From a virus, in the IMG/VR virus record IMGVR_UViG_3300042516_003064, positions 1-49,051 of that record: 49,051 nt of DNA; one strand, given 5' to 3'. Positions 21,179 through 29,608 of this stretch are shown here, piece by piece. The notes below the pieces were generated by a model. The model made no database searches. It was given only the letters and a program-made list of their open reading frames with translations, and was not told the origin of the DNA. The position numbers and the translations under genes are program-made. The stretch's first letter is position 1. Every line of letters begins with the position of its first letter.

Positions 21179-22591
21179 TCAGCGGAACAGGTCCACCACG
21201 TAGCTGTTGACCAGGTGGCTCCTGAAGGTCACGCGCTCAGCGGGGAAGGGAGGCGTGAACTCGAAGTCGAAGAACACCTGGCCGTTGGCGATGCTGGTCG
21301 GGGTGTTCAAGTCGGGATCAGCCCAGACATCACCGCCGAGGATCGCGCCCCGGGCCGTGAGCGAGCGCAGGTACTCGCGCACGCTTTCCTGCACCTCCTC
21401 CAGGTAGGTGGCGGTAATGCAGCGATCGACGGCCCAGAGGTGGCCGCGCAGGATCGACTCGTTCACCATGTCCGCAGTGCGGCGGACGGAGAGGAAGGCG
21501 TACTTCGGATCGGTCGCCAGGGTGCGGTTGCCCCAGAGGCGGAAGCCCTGCTCGCGGATGATCGTGGCGATCTTCGCCTCGTTGAGCAGGTTGGCCCTGG
21601 AGGTGGTGTCGCCGAGGGTGAAGTCGATGGCGCGGGCGGTGCCCTCGATGCCAGCGATCTCGTTGTTCGAGGGGCTCCACCAGAAGCCGCGCTCGTTGTC
21701 GACCTTGTTGATCAAGCCAGCGACAGCAGACGAAGCGGGGATGCTGGCCCCGTCGCTGAGCACCCAGGGATCGACCACGTAGATGCGGTCGCTGCCGAAG
21801 TCATCAGCCATCTGGATGGCTGCAGCGTCGGTGGTGTTGGGACCGTCGGCAATGATCACCGCGCGCAGGCGGGAGGCGATGCCGAGCATCTCGGCCAGCA
21901 CTTCCGAGCGGACGGTGCCACGGGTGACGGCGCCGGCCACCGCCTGCACACCGCCGGCCGGGGGCGCAGCGATCGTGACGGTGGGGTTGGTGGTGTAGCC
22001 CTTGCCCGGGTTGGTGATGGTGAAGCTCACCACCCTGCCAGCGTTGGCGCCGGTACCGAGCACCGCGACTGCAGTGGCGCCGGATCCGCCGCCGCCGCTG
22101 ATGGTCACAGCCGGGGCGGTGGTGTAGCCGCTGCCCTGGGTCTGGACGGCGATCGAGAGGATGCCGTTGCTGGTGCGCTGATGGGTGAAGCCAGGCGCCA
22201 CCAGGATGCGGGGGCTGAAGCCGACTTCGTTCTCAGCAGCGAGGAATGCGTGGACGCCTTCATAGGCGCCGGTGCCGTTGTTGATGCCGCCGCGCACGTT
22301 GTTGAGCGTGGCCGCCTCGTCGGCGCCTTCTTGGACGCGGACCACCACGACGACAGCGCCGGCCTGGTCGTAGATCAGGTCGAGCGCCGACTGCAGGGTG
22401 CCGGCTTCGCCGAGGCCAGCCATCTCGCTGCGACGAGCGACGAGCACCGGGGTGTTGAGGGGGAACTTGGCGGCGTCTGCATCAGGTGCAGTGCCGATGA
22501 GGCCGATCACCGAGGATCGAACGGTCTGGATTGGCCGGGCCCCAGTGTCGATCTGGAGGACCTCTACGCCGTGGAGAAAGGTCGTTGTCAT
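21179..22591 (-). CDS. Contractile tail sheath protein (FI) with inserted repeat domain
   Basis: A 470-residue gpFI-like sheath subunit. Family segments: FLHGVEVLQIDTGARPI, VRSSVIGLIGTAPDAD, VGFSPRILVAPGFTHQ, RLRAVIIADGPNTTDAAAI, IYVVDPWV, the WWSPSNNEIAGIEGTARAID turn and WGNRTLATDP. Between PGFTHQRT and SEVLAEMLGIA, where homologues run straight on, there is an insertion of about 87 residues carrying two GxGYTT repeats, presumably exposed on the outside of the tail. The sheath contracts to drive the tube through the host envelope. Confidence 0.94.
   Translation of the reverse strand: MTTTFLHGVEVLQIDTGARPIQTVRSSVIGLIGTAPDADAAKFPLNTPVLVARRSEMAGLGEAGTLQSALDLIYDQAGAVVVVVRVQEGADEAATLNNVRGGINNGTGAYEGVHAFLAAENEVGFSPRILVAPGFTHQRTSNGILSIAVQTQGSGYTTAPAVTISGGGGSGATAVAVLGTGANAGRVVSFTITNPGKGYTTNPTVTIAAPPAGGVQAVAGAVTRGTVRSEVLAEMLGIASRLRAVIIADGPNTTDAAAIQMADDFGSDRIYVVDPWVLSDGASIPASSAVAGLINKVDNERGFWWSPSNNEIAGIEGTARAIDFTLGDTTSRANLLNEAKIATIIREQGFRLWGNRTLATDPKYAFLSVRRTADMVNESILRGHLWAVDRCITATYLEEVQESVREYLRSLTARGAILGGDVWADPDLNTPTSIANGQVFFDFEFTPPFPAERVTFRSHLVNSYVVDLFR
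21920..22180 (-). repeat. Sheath insertion with two GxGYTT repeats
   Basis: Codes for residues about 138-224 of the sheath: GSGYTTAPAVTISGGGGSGA followed by GKGYTTNPTVTIAAPPAGG. The same SGY..P.V.ISGGGGSGATA type of repeat is common in phage surface proteins. The two copies are related but diverged, so this is an established domain and not a recent duplication. Confidence 0.75.
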
Positions 22592-22621
22592 GGGTAGGAG
22601 AGTCCTCCTGTCAGGTTGAGT

Positions 22622-22759
22622 CTAGCGGCCCTGACCGCGCAGCTTTTTCCGGCCGCGGCGGCGTGGGCGGGATCTTTGGCCCTGGCCCTGTGAGGTTGTT
22701 TTAGGCGGGCCGGGTTGGTGGTCGATGCGGGCGGCGCCCTGCTTGCTACGAACTGCCAT
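22622..22759 (-). CDS. 45-residue highly basic peptide
   Basis: ATG overlaps the stop of the upstream fibre gene (TGATG). The product starts MAVRSKQGAARIDHQPGPPK and ends in an Arg/Lys-rich tail (RSRPRRRGRKKLRGQGR). It is nearly free of hydrophobic residues and likely disordered; it could bind DNA or RNA, or the acidic surface of a tail protein. It fills what would otherwise be an empty 167-nt gap before the sheath gene. Function unknown. Confidence 0.55.
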   Translation of the reverse strand: MAVRSKQGAARIDHQPGPPKTTSQGQGQRSRPRRRGRKKLRGQGR

Positions 22760-23448
22760 CACTCCCAAGAGATGTTGACTGCACCAGCATCGAACACATC
22801 AGTGCCATTGGCAGTAACGATCCGGAGGTAGTTGAGAACGCCGGTGAGTTCGACGAAGCCACCAGAGACGATCGAGCCCTGGGTGCCGCCGGTGACGAAC
22901 TGACCCGATGCGACCCAGGCATTGCCGCCGACGTTGGTGAAGGTCAGCTGGCCGAAGTGTGAGTAGGAAGCGGCGTTATTGAAGATCGGGATGCCGTTGG
23001 TCGAGCTCACCGGCACAACACCGCTGGCCCAGGAGAAGACGCTGTTGCCGGTGTAGCCCGAAGTGGTGGGCGCTCCACCGGTGCCGAGCTGCACGAGGAT
23101 GTTGGCGGCGCCGTTGGTGGAGACGAACCACAGATTGACCGTGATGCGGCGAACCCAGGAAGGGATGCCGGTGAACTCCTTGAAGGTGCCGCTGGTGGTG
23201 GCCTGCTGGGTGCCGATACGCACGAGCGACTCGCCCATGTCGTTGCGGCCGAGGCTGCCGTCCTGCACGTCTGCGCCAGCGATGCTGCCGTCTTGCACGT
23301 CTGCGCCAGTGAGGCTGGAGTCCTGAATATCAGCCCCAGCGAGAGATGCGTCCTGCACATCAGCGCCCGTGAGAGTGCTGTTCTGAACGTCAGCTCCTGT
23401 GATTGTCGAGTCCGACACCATGGCGCCGGGGATCCTTTGCAGTGGCAT
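22759..23448 (-). CDS. Tail fibre with pentapeptide-repeat stalk
   Basis: A 229-residue protein. Residues 12-66 are ten tandem pentapeptides (ADVQD-type alternating with SSLTG-type), which fold into a square right-handed beta-helix and give a short rigid stalk. The C-terminal domain (FKEFTGIPSWVRRITVNLWF, then ILVQLGTGG and the closing AGAVNISWE) resembles beta-sandwich tips of phage fibres. It is probably a receptor-binding or fibre-tip protein. It is the last of the fibre cluster before the sheath gene. Confidence 0.72.
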   Translation of the reverse strand: MPLQRIPGAMVSDSTITGADVQNSTLTGADVQDASLAGADIQDSSLTGADVQDGSIAGADVQDGSLGRNDMGESLVRIGTQQATTSGTFKEFTGIPSWVRRITVNLWFVSTNGAANILVQLGTGGAPTTSGYTGNSVFSWASGVVPVSSTNGIPIFNNAASYSHFGQLTFTNVGGNAWVASGQFVTGGTQGSIVSGGFVELTGVLNYLRIVTANGTDVFDAGAVNISWE

Positions 23449-23477
23449 GGGTCAGAGGGGGTAGGTGTTCAGGCTAA

Positions 23478-24248
23478 TCAATTACGGATCATCTTCAAAT
23501 CATCGAAGCCGACCCGATAGCGAATCTTGGGGTTGTTCGACTTGTAGATGCCGAACTTCACGCGCCACGATTCGCTGCCGCCTGGTGATTGGCACTTGCG
23601 TGGGTCGGCGCCATAGGCCCCCTTGTAGGCGCCGATCTGCTTGCCGTCGACGCGCACCACCAGCGAGCCGCTGGCGTCACGCGCGGGCCGAAGCGCGAGC
23701 TCGATCCGGTGCCATTGGCCAGGGGTGAGCCGCTGCCGGGCGATCACCGGCGTGCTGCTGTTCTCCGATCGCACCATGAAGTCCACGTCGTGGCTGGTGC
23801 CCTGCACCAGGCGCATCCCGGCGATCGGGCTCAGGGGTGAGCACTGCCAGATCTGCACGGGGTAGAACATCTGCCCGGCTCGATGCACTGGCGCGCCCTT
23901 GGGGATGCGGAAGCGGTAGCTGATGGTGTAGGCCTGGCCGAAGCGCATCATGGTCCCGTAGGCCAGCTCTGCCCGATCGTTGCCGCTGCCGCTCGCGCCG
24001 GATGTCGTGAACTCGATGTAGCGGTTGCCGTTCTCGGTGAGGATCGCCGGGGGTGAGCCGCCGCGCTCGCACTTGCCGATCAACCGCTGCCGCTTCTCCA
24101 CGTAGTTGGCGCCAGCGCCGATCGTCGGCGAGCACCGCTTCGCATCCTGGATGGCGCCGTCGCCGGTCACGTTGATCAGCTCGCTGGCCATTGCAGGCGA
24201 AGCGACAAGCAGTGCAGCAGCGAGCAGAAGAGGCTTCATGGTGTTCAT
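23478..24248 (-). CDS. Secreted polysaccharide-lyase-like protein (heparin-lyase fold)
   Basis: A 256-residue protein with a textbook Sec signal peptide (MNTMKPLLLAAALLVASPAMA, cut after about residue 22). The mature part resembles the jelly-roll Polysacc_lyase family (heparin lyase I-like): NDRAELAYGTMMRFGQAYTI, QIWQCSP, the QRLTPGQWHRIELALRPARD strand, LVVRVDGKQIG and a KFGIYKSNNPKIRYRVGFDD end. It would degrade capsule or exopolysaccharide. A signal peptide is unexpected for a virion part, so it may be exported by infected or lysogenic cells. It is coupled by TGATG to the fibre gene upstream. Confidence 0.75.
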   Translation of the reverse strand: MNTMKPLLLAAALLVASPAMASELINVTGDGAIQDAKRCSPTIGAGANYVEKRQRLIGKCERGGSPPAILTENGNRYIEFTTSGASGSGNDRAELAYGTMMRFGQAYTISYRFRIPKGAPVHRAGQMFYPVQIWQCSPLSPIAGMRLVQGTSHDVDFMVRSENSSTPVIARQRLTPGQWHRIELALRPARDASGSLVVRVDGKQIGAYKGAYGADPRKCQSPGGSESWRVKFGIYKSNNPKIRYRVGFDDLKMIRN

Positions 24249-25720
24249 CAGAGTTCGGCGGATGCTGTGTAATGAGCGCTGGCGAAGTAGGCGCTGGTGC
24301 CAGGTGATTCAAACGCAATCCCTGATCGCCCGATGTTGATGACCGTAGGCGTCACATTGCTGCTCCCCCTCCTGGAGCTGTTGCTGTTACCAGTCGCTGG
24401 GTTGTAGATCGTGATCACAGGCGTGCCGCGCATATGCACTGGGAAGGTCACCGACTGACCTATGGGCGATAGTCCGACCGTGGCCGAAGCGGTGTAGATC
24501 GCCCCAGCAGTTGTAACCGTTCCCGGCGCATCAGCGATGTCGTATGACTTGCAGAAGTAGCGTTGGCACAAGGCCAGCTCGATGCCGATCGGCCTGAGCT
24601 CGAACGGCGTGGCGACGGGCCCGGGTTCGAGTTGAACCAGCGTGAATGTGCCGCTGCTCAGCCGCACCGTTGCATTGCTCCCACCCGCGAGCGTGAAGTT
24701 CGCGCCCTTGGCGACTGCGCTTCCGTTCACTGTTGCCGTGGCGGTGCCAGTCCAGCTGAGCGTGTACGTGCCGCCGATGATCGACGCGCCCTCGATCACT
24801 TGCTCGACGCCGCCGGCCGGTGCTGTGACCGTTCGCACGCCAGCAGAATCCGTGAAGGTGATGTTCTGGCCGCTGGTGACAACTCGCCACCGGTCCAGCG
24901 TGTACTGGTTCGCGCTGGTCGTGTTGTCCCCGCTCACATAGCCGCGCTGGTTGATCGTCGGGTTGCCGTTGATGATCAGGTTTCGGAAGCCCGCCAGGGG
25001 GCCTCCATTGATGCTGACTCCCTGGATGTCTCCGGCAGTGCGGACGTTCTGGCTGCCGAAGTCCGGGTTGATCTTGGTGCCTGCAATCGCAGCATCCTCT
25101 GCGACCTTCTCGTTGGTGACCGCTCCATTGCGGAGCTTCGGCGTCGTCACCGTGTCGTCAGCCGGCGCGCCTGGGCTCGCAACGCCCAGCGCCAGCACAC
25201 GCACCACCGTCCCCGCAGGCACGCCCTCGCTGAGCGTCAGCTGGGTGCCGGCCATGTTCAGGCTGTATTCCGCCGACGGCTGCACCACGCCATCGACCGT
25301 CACCAGCGCCGACGGCTTGTTGATCACCGCCGTGCTCAGCGTGAACACCGACTGGTTGGCCGTCGCGGTGAACACCATCTCGGTCTGGGTTGAGCCCTGC
25401 ACGTACCGTGCGTCGCTCTCTGCCTTGCTGTAGACGGCGCTGGCGTTGGCCTTCAGCGCGAGCTGGGTGGTCACCGTCGCGGCGAAGTTGGGATCGTCGC
25501 CCAGGGCGTCCGCCAGCTCGTTCAGCGTGTTCAGCGCGCCAGGCGCTCCGTTGATCAGGTTGTTGATCAGCTGATCGACTTCGAGCTTGGTGTAGCGGGC
25601 GAAGATGTCCGCGTCGATCGACTGCAGCGCCGCGCGCAGTCGCGCCACATCCTCCAACAGAAGGTTGCCAGCGTTCGGCAGCTGATAGCTGCGGTTCGTT
25701 GTGCGGTCGTCGATGGGCAT
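24248..25720 (-). CDS. Large tail fibre protein
   Basis: A 490-residue fibre. N-terminal repeats typical of phage fibres are present (NGAPGALNTLNELADALGDD and ALKANASAVYSKAESDARYV), followed by a linker (TTPKLRNGAVTNEKVAEDAA) and a C-terminal jelly-roll tip starting FRNLIINGNPTINQRGYVSG, with YTLDRWRV and GTYTLSWTGTATATVNG as seen in fibre carbohydrate-binding domains. It binds the host surface. Its position next to the lyase and the pentapeptide fibre defines a receptor-recognition module. Confidence 0.82.
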   Translation of the reverse strand: MPIDDRTTNRSYQLPNAGNLLLEDVARLRAALQSIDADIFARYTKLEVDQLINNLINGAPGALNTLNELADALGDDPNFAATVTTQLALKANASAVYSKAESDARYVQGSTQTEMVFTATANQSVFTLSTAVINKPSALVTVDGVVQPSAEYSLNMAGTQLTLSEGVPAGTVVRVLALGVASPGAPADDTVTTPKLRNGAVTNEKVAEDAAIAGTKINPDFGSQNVRTAGDIQGVSINGGPLAGFRNLIINGNPTINQRGYVSGDNTTSANQYTLDRWRVVTSGQNITFTDSAGVRTVTAPAGGVEQVIEGASIIGGTYTLSWTGTATATVNGSAVAKGANFTLAGGSNATVRLSSGTFTLVQLEPGPVATPFELRPIGIELALCQRYFCKSYDIADAPGTVTTAGAIYTASATVGLSPIGQSVTFPVHMRGTPVITIYNPATGNSNSSRRGSSNVTPTVINIGRSGIAFESPGTSAYFASAHYTASAEL

Positions 25721-25724
25721 TGGA

Positions 25725-27152
25725 TCAGATCACAACGAGACGGAGCTGGCGGAGCTGCGGCCGGGCCGCTGCAGCGCCTGTGAGCGTGATGCGCACGCGG
25801 GTGGTCGTGCCGCCGGCCGTGAAGCTGGCGACCGTGTGGATCCGCTCCACAAACCCGTCGCCCACCGATGAGCTGCTGGTGAGCGCCACCGTCTGCCAGG
25901 TGCCGGTGCTGGTCTCGAACTCAACCAGCACGCTGGAGGCCCCGGGCAGCAGCGCCTCGAACGTGCAGCTCACCTTCGCACCGGCGGCGCACGGCACCGC
26001 ACGGCTCACGTAGGTGCCGGTCTCGCCCAGGTTGCCCAACACCGCCTGGGTGCCGGCGAACAGGTACGGGCTCTCAGTGCTCGTGCCGCGCAGCACCGCC
26101 GAGAGAGTGAGCGCCACGTTCACATCCTCAGCCAGCTGGATCAGCGCGTTGTCCGCGCCGCGGATCTGCGACCCGTCCGGCCTGGTGAAGATGAACTCGA
26201 CATCGGTGTTGGAGTTGACCCGCTCGACGCCGGCCAGCGCCACCAAGTCGGTGACATCGCCAGCGCTGATCCTGATCGTGCCGGTCGCGGGCGTTGTCGG
26301 GCTGCCGGTCACCGTGAAGGTGAACGTGGTCGGGCCCGTGACGGTGACGGTGAAGGCGTTGTTGTAAGCGGTCTGCGTCGCGCCGCTGATCACCACCTTC
26401 TGCCCCGTCACGAACCCGTGCGGCGTGCTGGTGGTCACCGTCGCGGTGGTGCCCGAGCGGGTGAGGCTCGACACCGTTGCGCCACGCAGCTGGCCCAGGT
26501 CCACCGTGCGGGTGGTGCTGGTGAACAGCGCCCCGTACATCCTGAAGGTGAGGTCGCTCTCCTGCACCGGCGTCCAGGTCGAGGCGTTGCTCGACTTCAG
26601 CATCGTGCCGATCGTGTACGGCTGGCTGGTGACGAACTGCTCGGCCGCCGCATCGAACTTGCCCAGCTCCGCCAGGCCCACCGCGTGGTTGGCGTCGTCG
26701 GTGAGCAGCACCATGGCGTACTCGACGTTGGCCTGCAGGAACACCGGCCGGGTGAGCGTGATCTTGTTCCACTGCCCCACCGTGATGGCGGTGCCCTGCA
26801 GCACGCCCTCGGCCAGCGTCGTGGCGTTTGGCAGGCCCAGCTCCGTCTCCCGGATCTCCAGGTAGACCTTGTTGGAGGTGTTGCCCCGAGCGGTGAACTT
26901 GAACTCCACGCTCGTCACGTGCCGCGATTGATCGAGGCGGAAGGTCTGCGCCAGCGGATCCCAGAACCGCGTCTCGATCGTGTTCAGCTGCCGCTGCGTG
27001 CGGCTGATGATCGTGCCGGAACCGATGAACCGCGCGGCGCCAAAGCTGCCCTGGTTGCCCAGGAAGGTGACGCGCTTCGTGCCCGTGGGGACGTTGGCCG
27101 GGATCGTGAACGACCCCGAAATCTGACCGGCTGCGTTTGCTGTGAGTGGCAT
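25725..27152 (-). CDS. Tail protein, second half of a DUF4815-type protein
   Basis: A 475-residue virion protein. SGSFTIPANVPTGTKRVTFL, then FIGSGTIISRTQRQ and ETRFWDPLAQTFRLD, is the sequence that normally continues a DUF4815 chain, yet here it has its own ATG 6 nt after the stop of the DUF4815 gene and in another frame. It contains one HGxxTGQ-type beta module (TPHGFVTGQKVVISGATQ, ending SPTTPATGT-like) also found in the esterase at 33586. It is probably part of the distal tail or a fibre adaptor. Confidence 0.72.
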   Translation of the reverse strand: MPLTANAAGQISGSFTIPANVPTGTKRVTFLGNQGSFGAARFIGSGTIISRTQRQLNTIETRFWDPLAQTFRLDQSRHVTSVEFKFTARGNTSNKVYLEIRETELGLPNATTLAEGVLQGTAITVGQWNKITLTRPVFLQANVEYAMVLLTDDANHAVGLAELGKFDAAAEQFVTSQPYTIGTMLKSSNASTWTPVQESDLTFRMYGALFTSTTRTVDLGQLRGATVSSLTRSGTTATVTTSTPHGFVTGQKVVISGATQTAYNNAFTVTVTGPTTFTFTVTGSPTTPATGTIRISAGDVTDLVALAGVERVNSNTDVEFIFTRPDGSQIRGADNALIQLAEDVNVALTLSAVLRGTSTESPYLFAGTQAVLGNLGETGTYVSRAVPCAAGAKVSCTFEALLPGASSVLVEFETSTGTWQTVALTSSSSVGDGFVERIHTVASFTAGGTTTRVRITLTGAAAARPQLRQLRLVVI

Positions 27153-27157
27153 GGCTA

Positions 27158-29098
27158 TCAGGGAGGGGTGACGTTGATCCCGTCGAACTTGACCTCGGTG
27201 AGCGTCTCACCGGGATCAAACCCTTCGAGGGTGAAGTTGACCTGAATCTGGCGGAGGAACTCGGCCGGCCGCTGGCTCTCCCTCAGCAGCTCGGTGCGGG
27301 TCGTGGTGGTCACGCTGTCGATCGCCAGCCGGCCCGTCGCGCCCAGCCACGTCCGGATCTGCCTGGTGACCGGCGACGCCCAGATGGTGTTGATGATCGT
27401 GAAGCGATCCACCGCAGGCGTCAGCACCACGGCGGCCGGGATCGGATCGAACGCCTGGTAGGGGTTGATCTTGCTGCTGCCCGTCTGCTGCGTCTGCTCC
27501 AGGATGATCTCCTCGGTGTAGGGGAGCATCCAGTCCTGGGTGTTGTTCGTCGGCGCCTGGTAGACGGTGGGAGCGATCGGCAGCTCCAGCGCGCCGTCGA
27601 CGATCGCAGCGGTCTGCGTCACGCCCTGATCGCGCAGGTCATCGTCGATGAACGGATCAACGAACACGCCGCGCTTGCTGCTCGGCTCGCGGCTGCTGAT
27701 GTCGTTGCGCAGCCGCTCCACCGCCACCAGGTCGAACAGGTCCACGATCAGCGAGCGCATCCGCTCCAGCTGGTCGAACGGGATCGCGCGGATGCCGTCG
27801 TTGCTCACGACTGGCGTCAGGCCCCAGCGCTGCTCGATCGTCGCCAGCACCAGCAGGTTGCTCGGCACCGCTGGAGGCAGCGCAGTGAACCGCGAGCTGA
27901 TGCCCTTGATCCGCGAGAAGTTGCCCTCGCGGTCGATGCACAGCCGGTCGTACCGCGGCAGCTTCCACCGGTAGTCGGTGAGCACCAGCGTGCCGTTCAC
28001 CGCTCCGCTCACCGTGAAGGTGCCGGCCTGCAGGTTCACGGCCGAGGGGGTGACGTTGCCGAGGTAGCGGTAGGTGATCGAGTAGGTGGACCCCGGGGCC
28101 GGCTCAGCGCCGGCCGGGCTCCAGTCCACCTTGTCGCCGTTCAGGAAGTAGTCGGTGTTGGCAACGTAGGTCGTGCCGCCCTGCGTGATGGTCTGGATGC
28201 TCAGCACCGACACATCGGGCAGCGTGTCCTGGCCGCCGCTGAAGCCGCCGCGGGTGATCGTGACGGTCTTCTCCTGCGTGATCACCACCTCCAGGATCGA
28301 CTCGACCGGGAAGCGGTTCAGCTGGATGGTCGCGCTGCCGCCGGTCGTGCCGGTGAACGTGTCGGGCTCGGCGTCCACCAGCTCCAGGTCTGGGTCCTCG
28401 GCATAGTTGAGCCGGGTCGAGGACAGCTTGTCGATCTTGTAGCCGAAGATGTTGCCGGTGCCGTCCTTCACCGAGAAGGTGTTGACGCCAGCCGCTAGTC
28501 CTAGCGCTGTGACGCTGAGGCCGGTGACGATGTAGTTGCCGTTGCTCTCGCGGTCGTAGCGGGCCAGGGCCTCGCTGAATGCGTCGCCGGTGTTGCCGCC
28601 CTGGTTGAGCAGCGCGCCGTCGATGATCGTGTAGACCGGGTAGAACACCCCGCTGGTGCCGTCGCCCTCGCGGCCCCAGGTGGCGGTGACTCGCAGGCGG
28701 CCGGCGCCGGGCTCGTTGTAGTTGCGGGTGCCGCTCGCTGGATCGCGCAGGTCTGGATCCTGCAGCTCGGTGATCTCCTCGTCCAGCAGGTAGACGCCGA
28801 TGCGCACCAGGCCGGTCGTGGAGATCGTCAGCGTGCCGGCGGCCACCTCACGCACAGCGCCGCGCAGGTAGATCAGGCTGAGCGGGCACGCGACGCTCGA
28901 ACCCGTGATCGTCGGCGGCGTGCCGCTGATCACCGCCCCATCCTTGAACACCGCATCAGCGATGCGCTTGAGCCGGTCAATCACCGAGCTCTGGATCTCG
29001 TTCAGCTCAGCCGACTGCAGGCCCTTGCCTGCGCGGAAGAGGATCTCGTCGTAGCGATCCGCCGCATCGAAGCGGTTGTAGTAGCCCTGCAGCGTCAT
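27158..29098 (-). CDS. DUF4815 tail protein
   Basis: A 646-residue protein recognised by the DUF4815 opening (YYNRFDAADRYDEILFRAGK, LQSAELNEIQS) and by WKLPRYDRLCIDREGNFSRI, TALPPAVPSNLLVLATIEQR and RMRSLIVDLFDLVAVERLRN. Such proteins occur in distal tails of several myoviruses. It ends LTEVKFDGINVTPP where homologues continue; the remainder is the next gene. It is coupled to the upstream gene by TGATG. Confidence 0.8.
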   Translation of the reverse strand: MTLQGYYNRFDAADRYDEILFRAGKGLQSAELNEIQSSVIDRLKRIADAVFKDGAVISGTPPTITGSSVACPLSLIYLRGAVREVAAGTLTISTTGLVRIGVYLLDEEITELQDPDLRDPASGTRNYNEPGAGRLRVTATWGREGDGTSGVFYPVYTIIDGALLNQGGNTGDAFSEALARYDRESNGNYIVTGLSVTALGLAAGVNTFSVKDGTGNIFGYKIDKLSSTRLNYAEDPDLELVDAEPDTFTGTTGGSATIQLNRFPVESILEVVITQEKTVTITRGGFSGGQDTLPDVSVLSIQTITQGGTTYVANTDYFLNGDKVDWSPAGAEPAPGSTYSITYRYLGNVTPSAVNLQAGTFTVSGAVNGTLVLTDYRWKLPRYDRLCIDREGNFSRIKGISSRFTALPPAVPSNLLVLATIEQRWGLTPVVSNDGIRAIPFDQLERMRSLIVDLFDLVAVERLRNDISSREPSSKRGVFVDPFIDDDLRDQGVTQTAAIVDGALELPIAPTVYQAPTNNTQDWMLPYTEEIILEQTQQTGSSKINPYQAFDPIPAAVVLTPAVDRFTIINTIWASPVTRQIRTWLGATGRLAIDSVTTTTRTELLRESQRPAEFLRQIQVNFTLEGFDPGETLTEVKFDGINVTPP

Positions 29099-29583
29099 CA
29101 GAAGGTCACCACGAACTCGAATAGCTGGCGGGTTGTGATCTGTCGGACAATCGGCGCACGCCGCTCGATCACCAGCAGCGTGCCAGGTTGCGCCACCTGG
29201 GCCGGGGTCAGGTAGAACTGCCCGGCCGGGACACCATCGGCCGCCACCGTGTCGAGGAAGATCGCCTGCTCGCGGATCGTCGAACCAACCGCTTCCTCGA
29301 ACTCGAAGTGGAACCTGAAGTAGAGGTTGTTGGTCGGCGTCGCCGAGACGCTGAACTTGCCCTCCGGCACGCTGATGGCGCCACCTGAATCAGGCGCGCA
29401 GTAGTCCACCTGGGTGGCCTTGCGCCGGCCGACTTCGGCCAGCAGGGCTGTTGCATTGGCGGGCGGCTCCGGAGGCGTGTTGCCCCAGGCTGCATCGCCC
29501 GATCCCCATGCGAGGTGAGCGGTGCGCGCCTTGATCGCCGTGGCGATGGCAATGCGCCCGCTTGTGGTAAGGACTGCCGCCAT
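29098..29583 (-). CDS. Phage tail/baseplate-associated protein
   Basis: A 161-residue beta-rich protein (LTTSGRIAIATAIKARTAHL, AWGSGDAAWGNTPPEPPANA, YFRFHFEFEEAVGSTIREQA, FYLTPAQVAQPGTLLVIERR). Small proteins of this pattern (WGxGxxxW...L..E.GR) lie between gpI and the fibre genes in several P2-like tails and probably attach fibres to the baseplate. The family name is not certain. It lies 25 nt after the gpI-like gene. Confidence 0.6.
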   Translation of the reverse strand: MAAVLTTSGRIAIATAIKARTAHLAWGSGDAAWGNTPPEPPANATALLAEVGRRKATQVDYCAPDSGGAISVPEGKFSVSATPTNNLYFRFHFEFEEAVGSTIREQAIFLDTVAADGVPAGQFYLTPAQVAQPGTLLVIERRAPIVRQITTRQLFEFVVTF

Positions 29584-29608
29584 GCTCGCCCCTTAGTCGC
29601 TCCTCATG

